Positions 17,425 to 25,540 of a DNA stretch of 64,000 nt are shown here, piece after piece; the stretch's first letter is position 1, and each line of letters opens with the position of its first letter. The notes under the pieces are model-generated. The model was not told the origin of the DNA. It saw nothing but the letters and a program-made list of their open reading frames with translations, and did not search any database. Location: positions 2,604,001-2,668,000 of the forward strand of contig OZ240676.1 of the NCBI GenBank assembly GCA_965198895.1. Reading direction: 5' to 3'. A program made the translations under genes and the position numbers. This stretch comes from LMUY01 sp965198895 (GTDB lineage Bacteria > Pseudomonadota > Alphaproteobacteria > Acetobacterales > Acetobacteraceae).

Positions 17425-18680
17425 CAGCCCTCCACCAGCCGCGACAACACCAGGTCCCGCGCGCGCCGCACCAACTCGGGCGGGAACTCGCCGGCGGCGG
17501 CGCGCACCGCCGGATGCTCCGGCCCCAACGCCTCCCGCAGGCGCGCGACCCGGCCGAGCATGTGGGCGGCATACTCCTGCGCCTGCTGCGCGATCGGTGG
17601 CGTCGGCTCCGACTCCACCGAGCGCAGCAGCGTCGCCGCCGCGTCCGACCCGGCGCGCCAGGTTTCGAGGTCGATCGCCGGGCGCGTGTCCAAATCCACC
17701 TTCTCGACCCAGACCTGGTCGCCCAATCCCAACCCGGCGATTTCGGCCCGCACGCCCTCGCGCGTAGCCACCGGGTCGCGCACCAAATCCGCATGCAGCG
17801 CCGTCGCCCCGCGCAGCACCACCCGCGCCGCCAGCATCCGGTCCCCCGCCAACTCGGCCGCGGCGACCACGGCGGCGCGCAGCCGGGCGGCCAGGGCGTC
17901 GCGGTCCTCCACCCCCGCCAGGTCGACGAACACGCGCGCCCAGCGCACCACGTCCAGCGTGCGATGCTCGGGCTGCAGCCGCCCGCCCTGCACCCGCACC
18001 AGGGTGGCGCCCTTCGCCCCCTCCTCGTTGATGTGGCGCCCCTGCAGATTGCCCGGAAACACCACCCAGGCCGGATGCCCGTTCAGCTCGCCCCGCAGAT
18101 GGACATGCCCCAGCGCCCAGTAATCGTAGCCGTGCGCCGCGAGCTGCTCGACCGTGCAGGGGGCGTAGCGGCCGTGGTTGGTGTCCTCGGCGGCGGTGTG
18201 CAGCAGCCCGATATTGATCTTGCCCGCCACCGGCGCCGGGTAGGCGAGCGCCAGGTTGTCGGTAACCGCCTGGTGCGCGAAGCCCTGCCCATGGATCACC
18301 ACCGGCAGCCCCGGCACCTCCAGGCTATGCGCCCCGTCCGTATTGAACAGGGTGGCACGCTCGGGCCAGGGCAGTTGCCGGGTGAGCACGCTTTGTGCGT
18401 CATGGTTGCCGCTGATGGCATAGACCGGAATCCCCGCCCGCGTGAGCCGCCCGAGCTGCCCCACCAGGAAGTGCCCGGTGGGATAATCCTCCCAATCGCC
18501 ATCGAACAGGTCGCCGGCGAGCAGCACGAACGCGACTTGTTCCTTCAAGGCGAGGTTCACGAGGTTGACCAAGGCCTGCCGCGTGGCCCCGCGGATGCGC
18601 TCGGCGGGGGCCCCGGCTTCGAGGCCGCGCAGGGGCGAGTCGAGGTGGAGGTCGGCGGCGTGGAGGAAGGTGAAGTTCAT
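17424..18680 (-). CDS. Metallophosphoesterase DNA repair nuclease (YhaO/SbcD-like)
   Basis: A 418-residue calcineurin-like metallophosphoesterase, the nuclease partner of the ATPase encoded directly downstream. The two-metal site is complete: DLHLDSP (about 11-17), GDLFDGDW (about 57-64), SGNHDAQ (about 95-101) and the histidine motifs of the middle region, including GHVHLRGE. The order and spacing match SbcD/Mre11. The C-terminal part is longer than the catalytic domain and should carry the capping region. It is the first gene of the operon. The 243 bases upstream hold the REP pair beside the transposase gene. Confidence 0.9.
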   Translation of the reverse strand: MNFTFLHAADLHLDSPLRGLEAGAPAERIRGATRQALVNLVNLALKEQVAFVLLAGDLFDGDWEDYPTGHFLVGQLGRLTRAGIPVYAISGNHDAQSVLTRQLPWPERATLFNTDGAHSLEVPGLPVVIHGQGFAHQAVTDNLALAYPAPVAGKINIGLLHTAAEDTNHGRYAPCTVEQLAAHGYDYWALGHVHLRGELNGHPAWVVFPGNLQGRHINEEGAKGATLVRVQGGRLQPEHRTLDVVRWARVFVDLAGVEDRDALAARLRAAVVAAAELAGDRMLAARVVLRGATALHADLVRDPVATREGVRAEIAGLGLGDQVWVEKVDLDTRPAIDLETWRAGSDAAATLLRSVESEPTPPIAQQAQEYAAHMLGRVARLREALGPEHPAVRAAAGEFPPELVRRARDLVLSRLVEG

Positions 18681-18803
18681 GGGGTGGGCTTTTACGCGTG
18701 GTGGGGGGCGTATGGGAGGGGGCAGGCGATCACAGGCTCCACTCCTCGCCGCTTACACCACTTTGACGAATATGAGGGTTCTGGCTGAGCGGCCAAGCGA
18801 GCC

Positions 18804-18829
18804 GTAGGGTGGGCTGCTTGCAGCCCACC
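18804..18829 (+). repeat. REP element, plus orientation (GTAG head plus perfect hairpin)
   Basis: GTAG at 18804-18807 is followed by a perfect 10-base-pair hairpin, GGTGGGCTGC (18808-18817), a TT loop and GCAGCCCACC (18820-18829). A tetranucleotide GTAG/GGAG 5' of an imperfect palindrome is the known substrate layout of REP-associated tyrosine transposases. Such a transposase lies 95 bases away. Confidence 0.85.
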
Positions 18830-18880
18830 GCTTGCATCACCGTGAAACGTTGCGCGTTGGGGTCACTGTTCTGGCGCTTT

Positions 18881-18906
18881 GGTGGGCTGCGAGCAGCCCA
18901 CTCTAC
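18881..18906 (-). repeat. REP element, inverted partner
   Basis: On the minus strand this is GTAG followed by the same hairpin: stem GGTGGGCTGC (18881-18890), GA loop, GCAGCCCACT (18893-18902), then CTAC (18903-18906). With the copy at 18804-18829 it makes a head-to-head type BIME about 100 bases long at the 3' side of the transposase gene. Confidence 0.85.
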
Positions 18907-18923
18907 GGGCTACGTGCCACGGG

Positions 18924-19496
18924 TCACGGGTCGACGGGTCGGTGGGAGCGGGGCGGGGGATCGATGGGCCGCTCGCCGAAATCGGACGGGGGACTGGCGT
19001 CGAGGCTCCACGCTGCGGGAACATCGCCGCGAGCGACGGCGCGGTGGAACGTGGAGTAAGGCCACAGCCCAGGATGCTCGACCAAACCGTGCTTCACCGG
19101 GTTGAAGTGCACGTAATCGACATGCGTGCGAAAATCAGCCTCGTCGCGGATCATGTGTTCCCAATACCGGCGCTGCCAAATGCCACGCTCCCGCTTGGCC
19201 ACCCGGGAGCGGGACCGCGCCTCGCCGGGCGAGAGCTGCCACGAGAACAAGCGCTTGATCGACGCCCACCGGGTGGAAAAGTCACAGTCCCCCTCCGGCA
19301 GAGTCCAGACGGCGTGTAGGTGATCCGGCAGCACCACCCAGGCGTCGATGACGAAGGCATGCCGGGCGCGCGTGCTGGCAACGGCGCTCCGCAAAGCGGC
19401 AATCTCCCGGATAAGGCGATGGCTGCGCCGGTCGGCCAAGTTGACCGTAAAGAAATAGCACGCGCCCGGAACGAAAAGCCGCCGATACTCGGGCAT
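18924..19496 (-). CDS. REP-associated tyrosine transposase (RAYT, IS200/IS605-like Y1)
   Basis: A 190-residue single-strand DNA transposase-like protein. The metal-binding HUH-type motif is LPDHLHAVW (His59 and His61), and the catalytic tyrosine is predicted as Tyr128 in DYVHFNPVKHGLV, the classic RAYT signature. The N terminus MPEYRRLFVPGACYFFTVNL is also typical. RAYTs are domesticated relatives of IS200/IS605 transposases, usually single copy, and cut at GTAG-headed REP hairpins. A matching REP pair lies 18 bases downstream of the stop, and another at 49287-49345. The frame is intact. It is divergent from the unknown gene at 19581. Confidence 0.93.
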   Translation of the reverse strand: MPEYRRLFVPGACYFFTVNLADRRSHRLIREIAALRSAVASTRARHAFVIDAWVVLPDHLHAVWTLPEGDCDFSTRWASIKRLFSWQLSPGEARSRSRVAKRERGIWQRRYWEHMIRDEADFRTHVDYVHFNPVKHGLVEHPGLWPYSTFHRAVARGDVPAAWSLDASPPSDFGERPIDPPPRSHRPVDP

Positions 19497-19580
19497 GCAT
19501 CCGTGATAATCGATCGGCGGCTAATACGATAGCGTGTTTCACTTGAAACGATGGCCGGTCGTGTGGTCCTGCTGTGGGCC

Positions 19581-20375
19581 ATGAATGCCACCCTTCCCGA
19601 TCCCAACGACATCCTCCACGCGCCGGACCCGTTCCGCGACGCGTTGGCGGAGTTGGTGGGCATCGGCATGAGCGTGGCCCGCATGATCCGGTGTGCGGCG
19701 GAGACCGAAACGGCGCTGGCCCTGGCGGCGGCCGAGGACTTGGCCATGGACGGCGTGTCGCCCATGCCCAACTCGCTCGCCGAAGCCATCGAGGCCGATC
19801 GCGCGGCGGCCGCGGCCGGGGAGGCGCGGCAGACGGTCGTGGCGCGCACCCAGGCGGTCGCCGGGGCGTTTGCCGAGGTGTCGCGCGCCATCCGGCGCAC
19901 GGTGCTGCTGGCCGAGCGGATCGATCGGGGCTGGGCGCAGCGCCCCATGGCCGACGACCAGCACGCCATGGCCAAGCGGCAGATCGAGCGCGGCGTGCGC
20001 GACGCCATCGAGCGCGAGGCGGATGGCAGCCGGGCCGAAGCGTGCATGGACTCGCTGGCGGAGCGGATGGACCGGCCGGAGACACTGGACGAGATCGGGC
20101 TGCGGTCGGCGGAGGATATCATTCGCACGATCTGCGGCGAGTTGAAGCTGGGGTTGGCGAAGATGAGGGGTGAGGCTCCCCTTCTTCTCCCTCTCCCGCG
20201 GGCGGGAGAGGGCCGGGGTGAGGGTGCGATTGCCGACGCGTCGCCGGGCTTGCCTGCAGAAGCGGCCCTCACCCCGGCCCTCTCCCGTGAAGAACGGGAG
20301 AGGGAGAAGGCGGAGGAGGGGGTTACACCATCGATCTTGCGTCCACCACGCGATCGAACGTTTCCGCATCGATAG
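19581..20375 (+). CDS. Unknown alanine-rich protein with a repeat-derived C-terminal tail
   Basis: About 264 residues; I do not recognise the family. From the ATG at 19581 (an upstream start at 19551 is possible) the first 200 residues are mostly helical, Ala/Arg/Glu-rich, with no membrane segment; MSVARMIRCAAETETALALA and QRPMADDQHAMAKRQIERGV are distinctive stretches. The last 64 residues are translated from the palindromic repeat at 20184-20310: LLLPLPRAGEGRGEG and ALTPALSREERER are typical translation products of this repeat. The original stop was therefore probably lost or moved by repeat insertion. The 3' end overlaps the convergent fumC gene by 53 bases. Confidence 0.65.
   Translation: MNATLPDPNDILHAPDPFRDALAELVGIGMSVARMIRCAAETETALALAAAEDLAMDGVSPMPNSLAEAIEADRAAAAAGEARQTVVARTQAVAGAFAEVSRAIRRTVLLAERIDRGWAQRPMADDQHAMAKRQIERGVRDAIEREADGSRAEACMDSLAERMDRPETLDEIGLRSAEDIIRTICGELKLGLAKMRGEAPLLLPLPRAGEGRGEGAIADASPGLPAEAALTPALSREEREREKAEEGVTPSILRPPRDRTFPHR
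20184..20310. repeat. Inverted pair of CCCTCTCCCG palindromes (family A)
   Basis: Units at about 20184-20228 and 20265-20310 each contain a CCCTCTCCCG...CGGGAGAGGG hairpin and a GGCCGGGGTGAGGG or complementary flank. They are arranged head to head around a 36-base spacer. The pair lies inside the 3' end of the unknown gene at 19581 and next to the fumC stop, so it may serve as a terminator for both convergent genes. The same unit recurs at 29595-29710, 46055-46100, 57776-57900 and, degenerate, at 37466-37501. Confidence 0.85.
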
Positions 20376-21726
20376 CACCCGAGGCCAACGCGGCTTCGCG
20401 CAGGGTGGTGCCGTGAACGTGCGCCTCGTGCGCGATGTGGGCGGCCTTGTCGTAGCCGACGGTGGGGGCCAGCGCCGTCACCAGCATCAGCGAGCGGTCC
20501 AGCAGCTCGGCGATGCGGGTGCGGTTCAGTTCCGTGCCCTCGATCGTGTAGCGGCGGAACGTGCCGGCGCCGTCGGCCAGGATGCGGGCGCTGTGCAGGA
20601 AGTTGTTGATCACGATCGGGCGCATCACGTTGAGCTGCAATTGCCCCTGCGCGCCGGCGAAGGCCACCGCGGCGTCCTCGCCGATCACCTGGGTGCAGAT
20701 CATCACCATCGCCTCGCACTGCGTCGGGTTCACCTTGCCCGGCATGATGGAACTGCCGGGTTCGTTCTCCGGCAGCACCAACTCGCCCAGGCCGCAGCGG
20801 GGTCCCGACCCGAGCCAGCGCACGTCGTTGGCGACCTTCAGCAGCACCACGGCGACGCCGCGCAGGGCGGCCATGGCGGCGACCATCGCGTCCAGCCCGC
20901 CGAGCGACATGAACTTGTTGGCGGCGGTGATGAACGGATACCCGGTCAGCTCGGCGATCTTGGCCGCGATCGCTTCGGCAAAGCCCTTCGGCGCATTCAG
21001 CCCGGTGCCGACGGCGGTGCCGCCCGCGGCCAATTCGTAGAGGGCCGTGCGGGAGTGCTCCACGCCCTTGATGGCGAACTCCAACTGGGCGGCCCAGCCA
21101 CCCCATTCCTGGCCCACGGTCAGGGGGACGGCGTCCTGCAAATGGGTGCGGCCGATTTTGACCACGTCCGCCCATTCCGCGCTCTTAGCGGCGATCGCCT
21201 GATGCAGCGCCCGCAGCGAGAGCAGCAGCTTCTGCTCCAGCTCCATGATGGCCGCCACGTGCATCGCCGTCGGAAAAGTGTCGTTGGACGACTGGCCCAT
21301 GTTCAGGTCGTCGTTCGGGTGGATGCGGCCCTTTGCCGCGAAATCGAGGCCCATGAGCTGGGTGGCGCGGTTGGCCATCACCTCGTTGGCGTTCATGTTG
21401 GACTGCGTGCCGCTGCCGGTCTGCCACACATACAGCGGGAATTCGGCGTCCAGCGACCCGGCGATCACCTCGTCGGCGGCGGCGCAGATGGCGTTCGCGC
21501 GCTCGGCCGGCATGCGGCCGGCGGCCTGGTTCACCAGGGCGGCGGCCTTTTTCACATAGCCATAGGCGTGGGGGATGCCGATCGGCATGATGTCGTTGCC
21601 GATGGAGAAATGCTGCAGGCTGCGCTGGGTCTGCGCGCCCCAATAGTGCTCGGCGGGCACCTCGATGGCGCCCATGGAATCGCGCTCGGTGCGCTTGCCG
21701 GTTTGGCCAGTGCCGATTTCAGTCAT
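20323..21726 (-). CDS. fumC: Class II fumarate hydratase
   Basis: 467 residues from the ATG at 21726. The enzyme interconverts fumarate and L-malate in the citric acid cycle as an oxygen-stable homotetramer without iron-sulfur cluster. The superfamily signature GSSIMPGKVNPTQCEAM is intact, as are the N-terminal HYWGAQTQRSLQHF and TGSGTQSNMNANEVMANRA blocks and QSSNDTFPTAMH. The frame is open 27 codons further upstream, but MTEIGTGQTGKRTERDSMG is the natural start and overlaps the upstream amidohydrolase stop by 8 bases. The size matches the family. Aspartase is a relative but the motif context favours fumarase. Confidence 0.95.
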   Translation of the reverse strand: MTEIGTGQTGKRTERDSMGAIEVPAEHYWGAQTQRSLQHFSIGNDIMPIGIPHAYGYVKKAAALVNQAAGRMPAERANAICAAADEVIAGSLDAEFPLYVWQTGSGTQSNMNANEVMANRATQLMGLDFAAKGRIHPNDDLNMGQSSNDTFPTAMHVAAIMELEQKLLLSLRALHQAIAAKSAEWADVVKIGRTHLQDAVPLTVGQEWGGWAAQLEFAIKGVEHSRTALYELAAGGTAVGTGLNAPKGFAEAIAAKIAELTGYPFITAANKFMSLGGLDAMVAAMAALRGVAVVLLKVANDVRWLGSGPRCGLGELVLPENEPGSSIMPGKVNPTQCEAMVMICTQVIGEDAAVAFAGAQGQLQLNVMRPIVINNFLHSARILADGAGTFRRYTIEGTELNRTRIAELLDRSLMLVTALAPTVGYDKAAHIAHEAHVHGTTLREAALASGAIDAETFDRVVDARSMV

Positions 21727-22894
21727 GGCGGGGGAGCTCCTGTTCGACCAGCGTCGCCCAGAGCGAGGCGCCGATGGGCAAGATGTCGTCGTTGAAGTCG
21801 TATCCAACGGTGTGCACCGGCTGGGTTCCCTTCTCGCCGTCGGCCTGGCCGATGCGCACGAAGCAGCCGGGCACCTTTTGGGCCATGTAGGCGAAATCCT
21901 CGCCGCCCATGCCGGGCAGGCGCTGGCGGATGACCTTGGCCTCGCCCAGCAGCTTGGCGCCGGCGAGAGCGGCGCGGTCGGTGGCCGCCGGGTCGTTCAC
22001 GACGGAGGGGTAGCCGCGGTCGAATGTGAACTCCGCCTCGGCGCCGTTGGAGAGGGCGATGCCGGTCACCAGCTCGCGCATAAGGCGCTCCAGCGTGTCC
22101 TGGGTTTCGGGCTTGAGGGTGCGCAGGGTGCCGCCGAGTTCGGCGACGTCGGGGATGACGTTGGTGGCGGTGCCGGCGTGGATCATGCAGGTGGAGAGCA
22201 CGGCGCTGTCCAGCGGGTCGACCCGGCGAGCCACCAGGGTCTGCAGGCCGAGCACGATTTGGGCGGCGATCACCACCGGGTCGATGGCGCGGTGGGGGCG
22301 GGCGGCGTGGCCGCCGCGGCCTTTGACGCGAATGTGGAAGTCGCCGGTGTTGGCACAGACCGCGCCGGGGACGGCGGTGATCTGGCCGATCGGGATGCTG
22401 GTGTCGTTGTGGGCGCCGAACACCAGGTCGCAGGGGAAGCGGTCGAACAGGCCTTCTTTCACCATCACTTCGCCGCCGCCGCCGTTTTCCTCGGCGGGTT
22501 GGAAGATGAAGTGAACGGTGCCGTCGAAATTGCGCGTTTCGGCCAGGTAGCGGGCGGCGCCGAGCAGCATGGTGGTGTGGCCGTCATGCCCGCAGGCGTG
22601 CATCACGCCGGGGTTTTGCGAGCGGTGTTCGAACTCGTTGGCCTCCGGCATGGGCAGCGCGTCCATGTCGGCGCGGATGCCGATGGCACGGGGGGAGGTG
22701 CCCTGGCGAAGGGTGCCGACCAGGCCGGTGCCGGCGATGCCGCGGGTGACCTCGATGCCCCAGGAAGCCAGTTTTTCGGCCACGACGTCGCTGGTGCGGT
22801 GTTCGTCGAAGGCGAGTTCGGGGTGGGCGTGAAGGTCGCGCCGCCAAGCCGTCATGTCCGCGGTAAAATCGGCGATGCGGTTATGGACGGGCAT
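21719..22894 (-). CDS. M20D amidohydrolase (hippurate hydrolase / IAA-amino acid hydrolase-like)
   Basis: A 391-residue metal-dependent aminoacylase. The N terminus WRRDLHAHPELAFDEHRTSD is the family opening. Metal ligands sit in MHACGHDGHTTMLLGAARYL (about residues 98-117) and QPAEENGGGGEVMV (about 132-145), with a C-terminal GGEDFAYMAQKVPG block. It hydrolyses N-acylated amino acids to acid and amino acid; the actual acyl group is not predictable. An AGGGAG ribosome-binding site precedes the ATG. It is first in a two-gene unit with fumC. Confidence 0.92.
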   Translation of the reverse strand: MPVHNRIADFTADMTAWRRDLHAHPELAFDEHRTSDVVAEKLASWGIEVTRGIAGTGLVGTLRQGTSPRAIGIRADMDALPMPEANEFEHRSQNPGVMHACGHDGHTTMLLGAARYLAETRNFDGTVHFIFQPAEENGGGGEVMVKEGLFDRFPCDLVFGAHNDTSIPIGQITAVPGAVCANTGDFHIRVKGRGGHAARPHRAIDPVVIAAQIVLGLQTLVARRVDPLDSAVLSTCMIHAGTATNVIPDVAELGGTLRTLKPETQDTLERLMRELVTGIALSNGAEAEFTFDRGYPSVVNDPAATDRAALAGAKLLGEAKVIRQRLPGMGGEDFAYMAQKVPGCFVRIGQADGEKGTQPVHTVGYDFNDDILPIGASLWATLVEQELPRHD

Positions 22895-22977
22895 GCGGAA
22901 CTCCCTAGAATGCGTGGTATCAGATCAGCTTTAGATCGCTGGGTGTTCGGCGACAAATCGCGGGAAGCAGCCTTACG

Positions 22978-23574
22978 ATGGCCCAACGAACGATCGACCA
23001 TTTCTACCGGACCTATGAGGAGGCAGTGCAGGTCGTCGCCGATCTCACGGCCATGGGTGTTCCGGCGGCGGACATCAGCTTGATCGAAAGCGAGTCGGAC
23101 CCGCGGTTGCCCAGCGAGGTGGCGGAGGATGCCGCCCAGAACCCGGCAGGCACCGGGGCCACGATGGGGGCCGTGGTTGGCGGCGGGATCGGCGTGCTGG
23201 ATGGCGTGGGTGCAATCACGATCCCGTATACCGAGGGGTTGGTGCAGACCGGCTGGGTGCTGCCGATGCTGGCGTTCGCCGGCGTTGGTGCGATCATCGG
23301 GGCGGTGCTGGGCGCGGTGACCCGGGTCGGAGTGACCAACCGCAAGGCCCACGTGCTGGCGTCGGGGCTGCAGCGGGGTCAGTACCTGGTCGTCGTTCAG
23401 GTGGATGAAGCGTTCGCGGCCCAGGTGGAGGCGGTTCTGAACCAGCCCCGTACGGTCGTGCCCGGACCAGCCCCGGCCTATGACATGGAGCCCGTCTACG
23501 ACACGCGCACCCCGGCGGAGGAAGCGGCCGCCATCCATCGGGAAGAACGGGAGATCCAGTATAAGGGAGATTAG
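22978..23574 (+). CDS. General-stress-type protein with central glycine-rich hydrophobic region
   Basis: A 198-residue protein starting MAQRTIDHFYRTYEEAVQVVADLTAMGV, which resembles the general stress protein 17M-like / DUF1269-like fold: a ferredoxin-like N-terminal part followed by a Gly/Ala/Val-rich segment (GATMGAVVGGGIGVLDG and LAFAGVGAIIGAVLGAVT) that looks membrane-active, then a second strand-helix unit (YLVVVQVDE). The C-terminal tail is Pro/Glu-rich. Function is not known; relatives are often induced by salt or envelope stress. It is divergent from the amidohydrolase gene across 83 bases and faces a hairpin terminator. Confidence 0.7.
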   Translation: MAQRTIDHFYRTYEEAVQVVADLTAMGVPAADISLIESESDPRLPSEVAEDAAQNPAGTGATMGAVVGGGIGVLDGVGAITIPYTEGLVQTGWVLPMLAFAGVGAIIGAVLGAVTRVGVTNRKAHVLASGLQRGQYLVVVQVDEAFAAQVEAVLNQPRTVVPGPAPAYDMEPVYDTRTPAEEAAAIHREEREIQYKGD

Positions 23575-23582
23575 GTGCGTGA

Positions 23583-23610
23583 CCCGGCGACCCTGGGTCG
23601 GGTCGCCGGG
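23583..23610. terminator. Hairpin between convergent genes, likely bidirectional terminator
   Basis: A perfect 11-base-pair stem, CCCGGCGACCC (23583-23593) and GGGTCGCCGGG (23600-23610), with a 6-base loop lies in the 44-base gap between two convergent genes. There is no strong T run on either side, so intrinsic activity is uncertain. Confidence 0.6.
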
Positions 23611-23618
23611 GCAAGCCT

Positions 23619-24683
23619 TCAGGCGGCGGCCTGGCTGTCCGCAAGCAACGTGAGCCGCATGCGGATCGCCTCGAGTTCGAAGCCTGCCTCGATGCGAGGG
23701 GCGTAATACTGCGGCCGCGGGGTCTCGGTCCCGTAGAGTGCGGCGAATTCCCCTGCATTGTGGAACATGCCCCGGTTGTCGTCGTCGAGGTCGGTCTCGC
23801 TCGGCGCACCTTCCGCCCAAATTACGCGGTGCTCCGCCAGTTCGATATGGATGTAGTCCACCCTGCGGCAGTCCCGTTCCTGCAAGATGCTGACGCCGTT
23901 CACGAGTTGCCCCGCTGGGACCAGCACCCCGTTGATGAACATGGCGTGGTTCGGCGACACGCGAAGATCCCGCTGCGGCAAACCTCCCCCAAGCGCTCCG
24001 GTCTGGATCAGGATTGGCAGCAGGTGTTGCTTGCCGGCCAGGAACCGCCCGGCGTAGGAGCGCCGCCCGATCCAGCGGATCGGCTCGTTGTGCCCGGTGA
24101 CGGTTGTGACCGTATCGCCGATGGCGAGCTGCTCCACCGGCACCTCGCCCCGATCGGTGAGGATCAGCGTGCCGGGGCAGTAGCAGGCGATCTGCACATC
24201 GGTCCCGCCGTTGCCATCCGAAGCCAGCAGGAACGCGTCGTTGGATGCGCCGGCGATGACGAGCGTCTCGGTGATGCTGCCCTCGGTGACGGTCACGGTG
24301 TTGCCGCTGACGGTCGGGGTGGCGGTCCCGGAGTAGCCGAGGCTGGCGAGGTCGATCAGGTCGCCGTTGGTGAAGCCGGAGATGGTATTGGCGGGTGCGG
24401 TGGTGCCGTCCAGGCGCAGCGTGCCCGCGTTACCCGGTGTGAAGGTGATCGAGGCGCTGGTGCTGCCGCCCGCGGTGGCGCTGGTCAGCTCCAGCGTGCC
24501 GCCGCTGATCAGCTCCGTGCCGCTGAAGTTGCCCAGGGTGCCGGCCAGGGCCAGCGTGCCGGGTCCGGACTGCACCAGGGCGCCGCTCCCGGTCAGGGTG
24601 CCGACAAAGCTGCTGCTGGTGCCCGCCGCTTCCGTATAGGCCAGCGTGCCGCTGTCCGCGACGCCCTTCGAGCGACAACCCCC
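23619..24683 (-). pseudogene. Hint_2-domain protein, 5' end missing
   Basis: The C-terminal 180 residues form a Hint_2 (hedgehog/intein-type) domain beginning CYCPGTLILTDRGEVPVEQL, with the block-defining SPNHAMFINGVLVPA and HIELAEHRVIWAEG. Before it lies a Gly/Thr/Ser-rich beta-solenoid-like region (SGGTLELTSATAGGS and GNTVTVTEGSITETLVIAG) typical of surface proteins in Acetobacteraceae. The homologous frame continues upstream of the GTG at 24575 through GTLAYTEAAGTSSSFVGTL to about 24660, then turns into unrelated codons and a stop at 24684-24686. No start or signal peptide is found, so the N-terminal part has been deleted. The GTG at 24575 could still give a short product. Confidence 0.75.
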
Positions 24684-24802
24684 TTAGCCGGTAACCGAGT
24701 GACTTCAGAGCAACATCTTGCAACAGAGCAACAGGCGCCGAGGGATGGACATCGGCGACCGCAACGAGCTAGGGCGCACGACCCACAACGGAGGAGCCAG
24801 CC

Positions 24803-25540
24803 ATGTTTCGTCTCGACGGTAAGATCGCGCTCATCACGGGCGCGTCGGGCGGCATCGGCGCCTGTATCGCGCATACGTTGCATGCCCAAGGGGCCGTTGT
24901 TGTGCTGTCCGGCACTCGCGCCGGTGCATTGGAAGCTTTAGCGTCCGAGCTCGGCGAACGCGCGCATGTCTGCCCGGCTGATCTACGCGACCCGGCGGCG
25001 CCCGATGCGCTCGTGTCCGCGGCGGAGAAGATGGCGGGGCCACTCGATGTGCTGGTGAACAATGCCGGGTTCACTCGGGACATGCTGGCGTTGCGGATGA
25101 AGGACGAAGATTGGCAGGCAGTGCTGGACGTGGATTTGACGGCGCCATTCCGGCTAGCGCGGGCGGCGATGCGGGGGATGTTGCGGCGCCGGGCGGGGCG
25201 GATCATTGGCATCGCCAGTATCGTCGGCACCACGGGCAACCCGGGTCAGGCCAACTACGCTGCGGCCAAGGCCGGGCTGGTAGGTATGACGAAGGCGTTG
25301 GCCCAGGAAGTCGGCTCGCGGGGGATCACGGTCAACATCGTGGCGCCCGGCTTCATCCAGACGCCGATGACGGACGCGCTCACCGACGAGCAGAAGAAGA
25401 AGCTGAATGATGCGATCCCGCTCGGCCGCATGGGGCAGCCGGCGGACGTCGCGGCGGCGGTCGTTTATCTCGCTTCTGCCGAGGCGGGTTGGGTGACTGG
25501 GGCGACGCTCCACGTCAATGGCGGCATGGCCATGGTGTAG
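24803..25540 (+). CDS. fabG: 3-oxoacyl-[acyl-carrier-protein] reductase-like short-chain dehydrogenase
   Basis: A 245-residue NADPH-dependent SDR. The cofactor motif TGASGGIG is at residues 12-19, NNAG at 86-89, the catalytic serine at Ser139, and the Tyr152-x3-Lys156 pair in NYAAAKAGLVG. The C-terminal IPLGRMGQPADVAAAVVYLAS and WVTGATLHVNGGM are characteristic of FabG, which reduces 3-oxoacyl-ACP in fatty acid elongation. GGAGGA precedes the ATG by seven bases. The usual fabD/acpP/fabF neighbours are not adjacent, so it may be the housekeeping gene displaced or a paralogue. Its 3' end overlaps the convergent TPR gene by 76 bases. Confidence 0.85.
   Translation: MFRLDGKIALITGASGGIGACIAHTLHAQGAVVVLSGTRAGALEALASELGERAHVCPADLRDPAAPDALVSAAEKMAGPLDVLVNNAGFTRDMLALRMKDEDWQAVLDVDLTAPFRLARAAMRGMLRRRAGRIIGIASIVGTTGNPGQANYAAAKAGLVGMTKALAQEVGSRGITVNIVAPGFIQTPMTDALTDEQKKKLNDAIPLGRMGQPADVAAAVVYLASAEAGWVTGATLHVNGGMAMV

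Noticed and set aside
14102..18123. Long plus-strand open frames (925 and 1326 codons) opposite the nuclease-ATPase pair
   Set aside because: They are Arg/Ala/Ser/Gln-rich shadows of the high-GC minus-strand genes; the minus strand has the SbcCD-type motifs.
23575..24802. Full-length Hint protein with a start at the GTG 24575
   Set aside because: Homologous codons continue upstream of that GTG and no signal peptide follows it, so it is treated as a truncated gene.
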